A DNA stretch of 22,069 bases from Utricularia gibba (taxonomy: Eukaryota; Streptophyta; Magnoliopsida; Lamiales; Lentibulariaceae). The translations under genes were made by a program, and so were the position numbers. The stretch lies in assembly GCA_002189035.1 (NCBI GenBank), contig NEEC01000399.1, positions 1 through 22,069 on the forward strand, written 5' to 3'. Every line of letters begins with the position of its first letter. Within the stretch, counting starts at the first letter, position 1. This document shows, one piece after another, positions 17,931 through 22,069 of the stretch. Below the pieces are notes generated by a model that was not told the origin of the DNA, did not search any database, and was given only the letters and a program-made list of their open reading frames with translations.

Positions 17931-20900
17931 AAGCTTGTCGTTTCTGGCGGGTGATGTCTTGGAACTTCGTTCGGACCCAAGGTTCGTCTGACTCCTTTGC
18001 CACATCGGGTCCTACTCGACGAAAATCGTGATGCAGTTATTGAAGTTAGGATTTCATGAGCACCCAAAATGCTTTTTCAACGCATGCTTTATTTAGGAGG
18101 CGCTCTCGTGGGGCACGGTATCGGGCAAAGGTCGAGTCGAGCTCGCTCCCAGAGTCATTTGTAGCCCGGCAAAAAATTGATGCATTTATTAACGTTCATT
18201 AGGCTGCCTACATAGTTTCTCAAGGAAAAGCTTGTCGTTTCTGGGCGGGGTGATGTCGTTGGAACTTCGTTCGGACCCAAGGTTCCTGACTCCTTTGCCA
18301 CATCGGGTCCTACTCGACGAAAATGTGATGCAGTTATTGAAGTTAGGATTCATGAGCACCCAAAATGGTTTTCTCAACCGCATGCTTTATATTTGATAGG
18401 CGCTCTCGTGGGGCAACGGTATCGAGTAGGAGGTCGAGTCGAGCTCGGGCCCATAGTCATTTGTAGCTCGGCAAAAAACTTGATGCATTAATTAACGTTG
18501 GTTTTAATAGGCGCCTACATTGTTTTCTCAAGGAAAAGCTTGTCGTTTTTGGGCGGTGATGTCGTTGTGAACTTCGTTCTGACCCAAGGTTCGTCTGACT
18601 CCTTTGCCACATCGGGTCCTACTCGACGAAAATCGTGATGCAGTTATTGAAGTTAGGATTCATGAGCACCCAAAATGGTTTTCTCAACCGCATGCTTTAT
18701 ATTTGATAAGGTGCTCTCGTGGGGCAACGGTATCGAGCAGGAGGTCGAGTCGAGCTCGGGCCCAGAGTCATTTGTAGCTCGGCAAAAAATTGATGCATTT
18801 ATTAACGTTCGGTTTATTAGGCTGCCTACATGTTTCTCAAGGAAAAGCTTGTCGTTTTGGCGGGTGATGTCGTTGGGAACTTCGTTCTGACCCAAGGTCT
18901 GACTCCTTTGCCACATCGGTCCTACTCGACGAAAATCGTGATGCAGTTATTGAAGTTAGGATTCATGAGCACCCAAAATGGTTTTTCAACCGCATGCTTT
19001 ATATTTGATAAGGCGCTCTCGTGGGGCAACGGTATCGAGCAGGAGGTCGAGTCGAGCTCGGGCCCATAGTCATTTGTAGCTCGGCAAAAAACTTGATGCA
19101 TTTATTAACGTTGGGTTTTAATAGGCGCCTACATGTTTTCTCAAGGAAAAGCTTGTCGTTTTTGGCGGTGATGTCTTGTGAACTTCGTTCTGACCCAAGT
19201 TCGTCTGACTCCTTTGCCACATCGGGTCCTACTCGACGAAAATCGTGATGCAGTTATTGAAGTTAGGATTCATGAGCACCCAAAATGGTTTTCTCAACCG
19301 CATGCTTTATATTTGATAAGGTGCTCTCGTGGGCAACGGTATCGAGCAGGAGGTCGAGTCGAGCTCGGCCCAGAGTCATTTGTAGCCGGCAAAAAATGAT
19401 GCATTTATTAACGTTGGCATTAGGCTGCCTACATGTTTCTCAAGGAAAAGCTTGTCGTTTCTGGGCGGGTGATGTCGTTGGAACTTCGTTCTGACCAAGG
19501 TTCGGTCTGACTCCTTTGCCACATCGGGTCCTACTCGACGAAAATCGTGATGCAGTTATTGAAGTTAGGATCATGAGCACCCAAAATGGTTTTCTCAACC
19601 GCATGCTTTATATTTGATAAGGCGCTCTCGTGGGCAACGGTATCGAAGGAGGTCGAGTCGAGCTCGGCCCATAGTCATTTGTAGCCGGCAAAAAACTTGA
19701 TGCATTTATTAACGTTGGTTTTAATAGGCTGCCTCATGGTTTCTCAAGGAAAAGCTTGTCGTTTTTGGGCGGGTGATGTCGTTGTGAACTTCGTTCTGAC
19801 CCAAGGTTCGGTCTGACTCCTTTGCCACATCGGTCCTACTCGACGAAAATCGTGATGCAGTTATTGAAGTTAGGATTTCATGAGCACCCAAAATGGTTTT
19901 CAACCGCATGCTTTATATTTGATAAGGCACTCTCGTGGGGCAACGGTATCGAGCAGGAGGTCGAGTCGAGCTCGGCCCATAGTCATTTGTAGCTCGGAAA
20001 AAAACTTGATGCATTTATTAACGTTGGTTTTAATAGGCTGCCTCAATGGTTTTCTCAAGGAAAAGCTTGTCGTTTTTGGGCGGGTGATGTCGTTGTGAAC
20101 TTCGTTCTGACCCAAGGTTCGTCTGACTCCTTTGCCACATCGGGTCCTACTCGACGAAAATCGTGATGCAGTTATTGAAGTTAGGATTTCATGAGCACCC
20201 AAAATGCTTTTCAATCGCATGCTTTGTATTTGAGGCGCTCTAGTGGGGCACGGTATCGGGCAAAAGGTCGAGTCGGGCTCGTCCCAGAGTCATTTGTAGC
20301 CCAAAAAATTGATGCATTTATTAACGTTCATTAGGCTGCCTACATAGTTTCTCAAGGAAAAGCTTCGTTTCTGGCGGGTGATGTCGTTGGAACTTCGTTC
20401 GACCCAAGGTTCGCTGACTCCTTTGCCACATCGGGTCCTACTCGACGAAAATCGTGATGCAGTTATTGAAGTTAGGATGTCATGAGCACCCAAAATGGTT
20501 TTCTCAACCGCATGCTTTATATTTGATAAGGCACTCTCGTGGGGCAACGGTATCGAGCAGGAGGTCGAGTCGAGCTCGGCCCATAGTCATTTGTAGCTCG
20601 GCAAAAAACTTGATGCATTTATTAACGTTGGGTTTTAATAGGCGCCTACATTGTTTTCTCAAGGAAAAGCTTGTCGTTTTTGGGCGGGTGATGTCGTTGT
20701 GAACTTCGTTCGACCCAAGTTCGTCTGACTCCTTTGCCACATCGGGTCCTACTCGACGAAAATCGTGATGCAGTTATTGAAGTTAGGATGTCATGAGCAC
20801 CCAAAATGGTTTTCTCAACCGCATGCTTTATATTTGATAAGGCGCTCTCGTGGGGCAACGGTATCGAGCAGGAGGTCGAGTCGAGCTCGGGCCCAGAGTC

Positions 20901-22069
20901 ATTTGTAGCCGACAAAAAAATTGATGCATTTATTAACGTTCGGCTATTAGGCTGCCTACATAGTTTCTCAAGGAAAAGCTTGTCGTTTCTGGCGGGTGAT
21001 GTCGTTGGAACTTCGTTCGACCCAAGGTTCTGACTGACTCCTTTGCCACATCGGGTCCTACTCGACGAAAATCGTGATGCAGTTATTGAAGTTAGGATGT
21101 CATGAGCACCCAAAATGGTTTTCTCAACCGCATGCTTTATATTTGAGGAGGCTCTCGTGGGGCAACGGTATCGAGCAGGAGGTCGAGTCGAGCTCGGGCC
21201 CATAGTCATTTGTAGCCGGCAAAAAATTGATGCATTTATTAACGTTGGTTTTAATAGGCGCCTACATTGTTTTCTCAAGGAAAAGCTTGTCGTTTCTGGC
21301 GGGTGATGTCGTTGGGAACTTCGTTCGGACCCAAGGTTCGTCTGACTCCTTTGCCACATCGGTCCTACTCGACGAAAATCGTGATGCAGTTATTGAAGTT
21401 AGGATTTCATGAGCACCCAAAATGGTTTTCTCAACCGCATGCTTTATATTTGATAAGGTGCTCTCGTGGCAACGGTATCGAGTAGGAGGTCGAGTCGAGC
21501 TCGGGCCCATAGTCATTTGTAGCTCGGCAAAAAACTTGATGCATTTATTAACGGTTGGTTTTAATAGGCTGCCTCAAATGGTTTCTCAAGGAAAAGCTTG
21601 TCGTTTTGGGCGGGTGATGTCGTTGTGAACTTCGTTCTGACCCAAGGTTCGGTCTGACTCCTTTGCCACATCGGTCCTACTCGACGAAAATCGTGATGCA
21701 GTTATTGAAGTTAGGATTTCATGAGCACCCAAAATGCTTTTTTCAACGCATGCTTTATATTTGATAAGGCGCTCTCGTGGGGCAACGGTATCGAGCAGGA
21801 GGTCGAGTCGAGCTCGGGCCCAGTCATTTGTAGCTCGGCAAAAAACTTGATGCATTTATTAACGGTTGGTTTTAATAGGCTGCCTCATGGTTTTCTCAAG
21901 GAAAAGCTTGTCGTTTTTGGGCGGGTGATGTCGTTGTGAACTTCGTTCTGACCCAAGGTTCGGTCTGACTCCTTTGCCACATCGGGTCCTACTCGACGAA
22001 AATCGTGATGCAGTTATTGAAGTTAGGATTTCATGAGCACCCAAAATGGTTTTCTCAACCGCATGCTTT
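17931..22069 (+). repeat. Domain 4c: E-B-F-B-C-D series with short monomers (U59-U72)
   Basis: Starts are: U59 17931 C/E; U60 18228 B; U61 18536 F; U62 18845 B-like; U63 19149 F; U64 19448 C-like; U65 19752 D; U66 20063 E; U67 20360 B-like; U68 20667 F; U69 20976 B; U70 21283 C; U71 21594 D-like; U72 21904 cut off by the window end after 166 bases. Complete monomers are 297-311 bases; none reaches 315. Small losses are frequent, for example AAGCTTCGTTT in U67, GGATCATGAG in U64 and GTGGCAACGG in U70. Confidence 0.7.

Larger units (their letters stand above)
1..22069 (+). repeat. Tandem satellite array, 72 monomers of about 310 bases, head to tail
   Basis: All monomers lie in the same orientation and abut with no spacer. 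Each carries one AAGCTT preceded by TTTCTCAAGGAA, with single-base variants in a few copies. Measured between these sites, monomers range from 255 (U9) to 317 (U8) bases, average about 308, and reach 315 in the best-preserved copies. Other recurrent landmarks per monomer are CGACGAAAATCGTGATGCAG, GCATGC, GAGCTC and TTGATGCATT. Hand-counted GC of U16 is 145 of 315 (46%). Reading frames longer than 60 codons exist on both strands, but they are the same few phases of the monomer repeated and broken by indels, so I call no gene. Satellite DNA is the class; the family is not recognised. Nothing here tells centromeric from subtelomeric location. Confidence 0.97.

Noticed and set aside
20646-21359. 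Open frame of 237 codons on the minus strand
   Set aside because: It spans about 2.3 monomers and encodes the same peptide phases seen in shorter frames throughout the array. It exists only because indels removed the usual stops, and equivalent monomers break it.
1-22069. CRISPR array
   Set aside because: Repeats are about 310 bases and abut directly, with no unique spacers.
1-22069. CENP-B box
   Set aside because: The pattern TTCG, four bases, A, two bases, CGGG was sought on both strands in a typical monomer. The nearest candidate, around CGGGTCCTACTCGACGAA, does not fit the spacing.
1-22069. Transposon or retrotransposon content
   Set aside because: No terminal repeats, target-site duplications or coding remnants are visible, and the array is not interrupted. 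The odd stretch at 2675-2711 is too short to assign.
1-22069. Ribosomal spacer subrepeats or telomere repeats
   Set aside because: No rRNA sequence and no run of TTAGGG- or TTTAGGG-type units occurs in the window. Spacer subrepeats cannot be excluded from the monomer alone, but 72 copies without any flank is against it.

Overview
The whole 22,069-base window is one uninterrupted head-to-tail satellite DNA array. I see no gene, RNA gene, transposon or unique sequence in it. The array runs off both ends. An AAGCTT (HindIII) site occurs once per monomer, at the same place, in all 72 monomers I counted. The first starts at 14 and the last at 21904. Spacing between sites is mostly 297-317 bases, and the fullest copies are 315. 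Such an array points to eukaryotic heterochromatin (centromeric, pericentromeric or subtelomeric). I do not recognise the satellite family. A plant is a reasonable guess from monomer length and organisation, but nothing in the sequence proves it, and undepleted CpG leaves other lineages open.

The monomer has internal structure. It is a diverged dimer: two half-units of about 155-157 bases can be aligned along their length, each ending in a TTTCTCAA...GCTT block. Monomers fall into six subtypes, here called A to F, separated by linked differences. I number monomers U1-U72 from the left, each starting at its AAGCTT.

Layout: 1-3067 (U1-U10) carries the order D-E-B-F-B-C-D-E-A plus one odd copy and a damaged patch. 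3068-7088 (U11-U23) is a clear higher-order repeat of five monomers, A-B-C-D-E, present as a full copy, a copy contracted to three, and another full copy. 7089-11150 (U24-U36) is dominated by A and A-containing chimeras, includes a 1.56-kb segmental duplication, and holds the longest and most uniform monomers. 11151-22069 (U37-U72) mixes E-B-F-C-D blocks with chimeras. Its monomers are generally shorter, with many small deletions.

The most informative signal is the set of chimeric monomers. Nearly all join the 5' part of one subtype to the 3' part of a later subtype in the A-B-C-D-E order while keeping normal monomer length. That is what in-register unequal exchange should leave behind. The main caution is that much of the variation is small deletion or homopolymer-length change, so part of it could be long-read assembly error.
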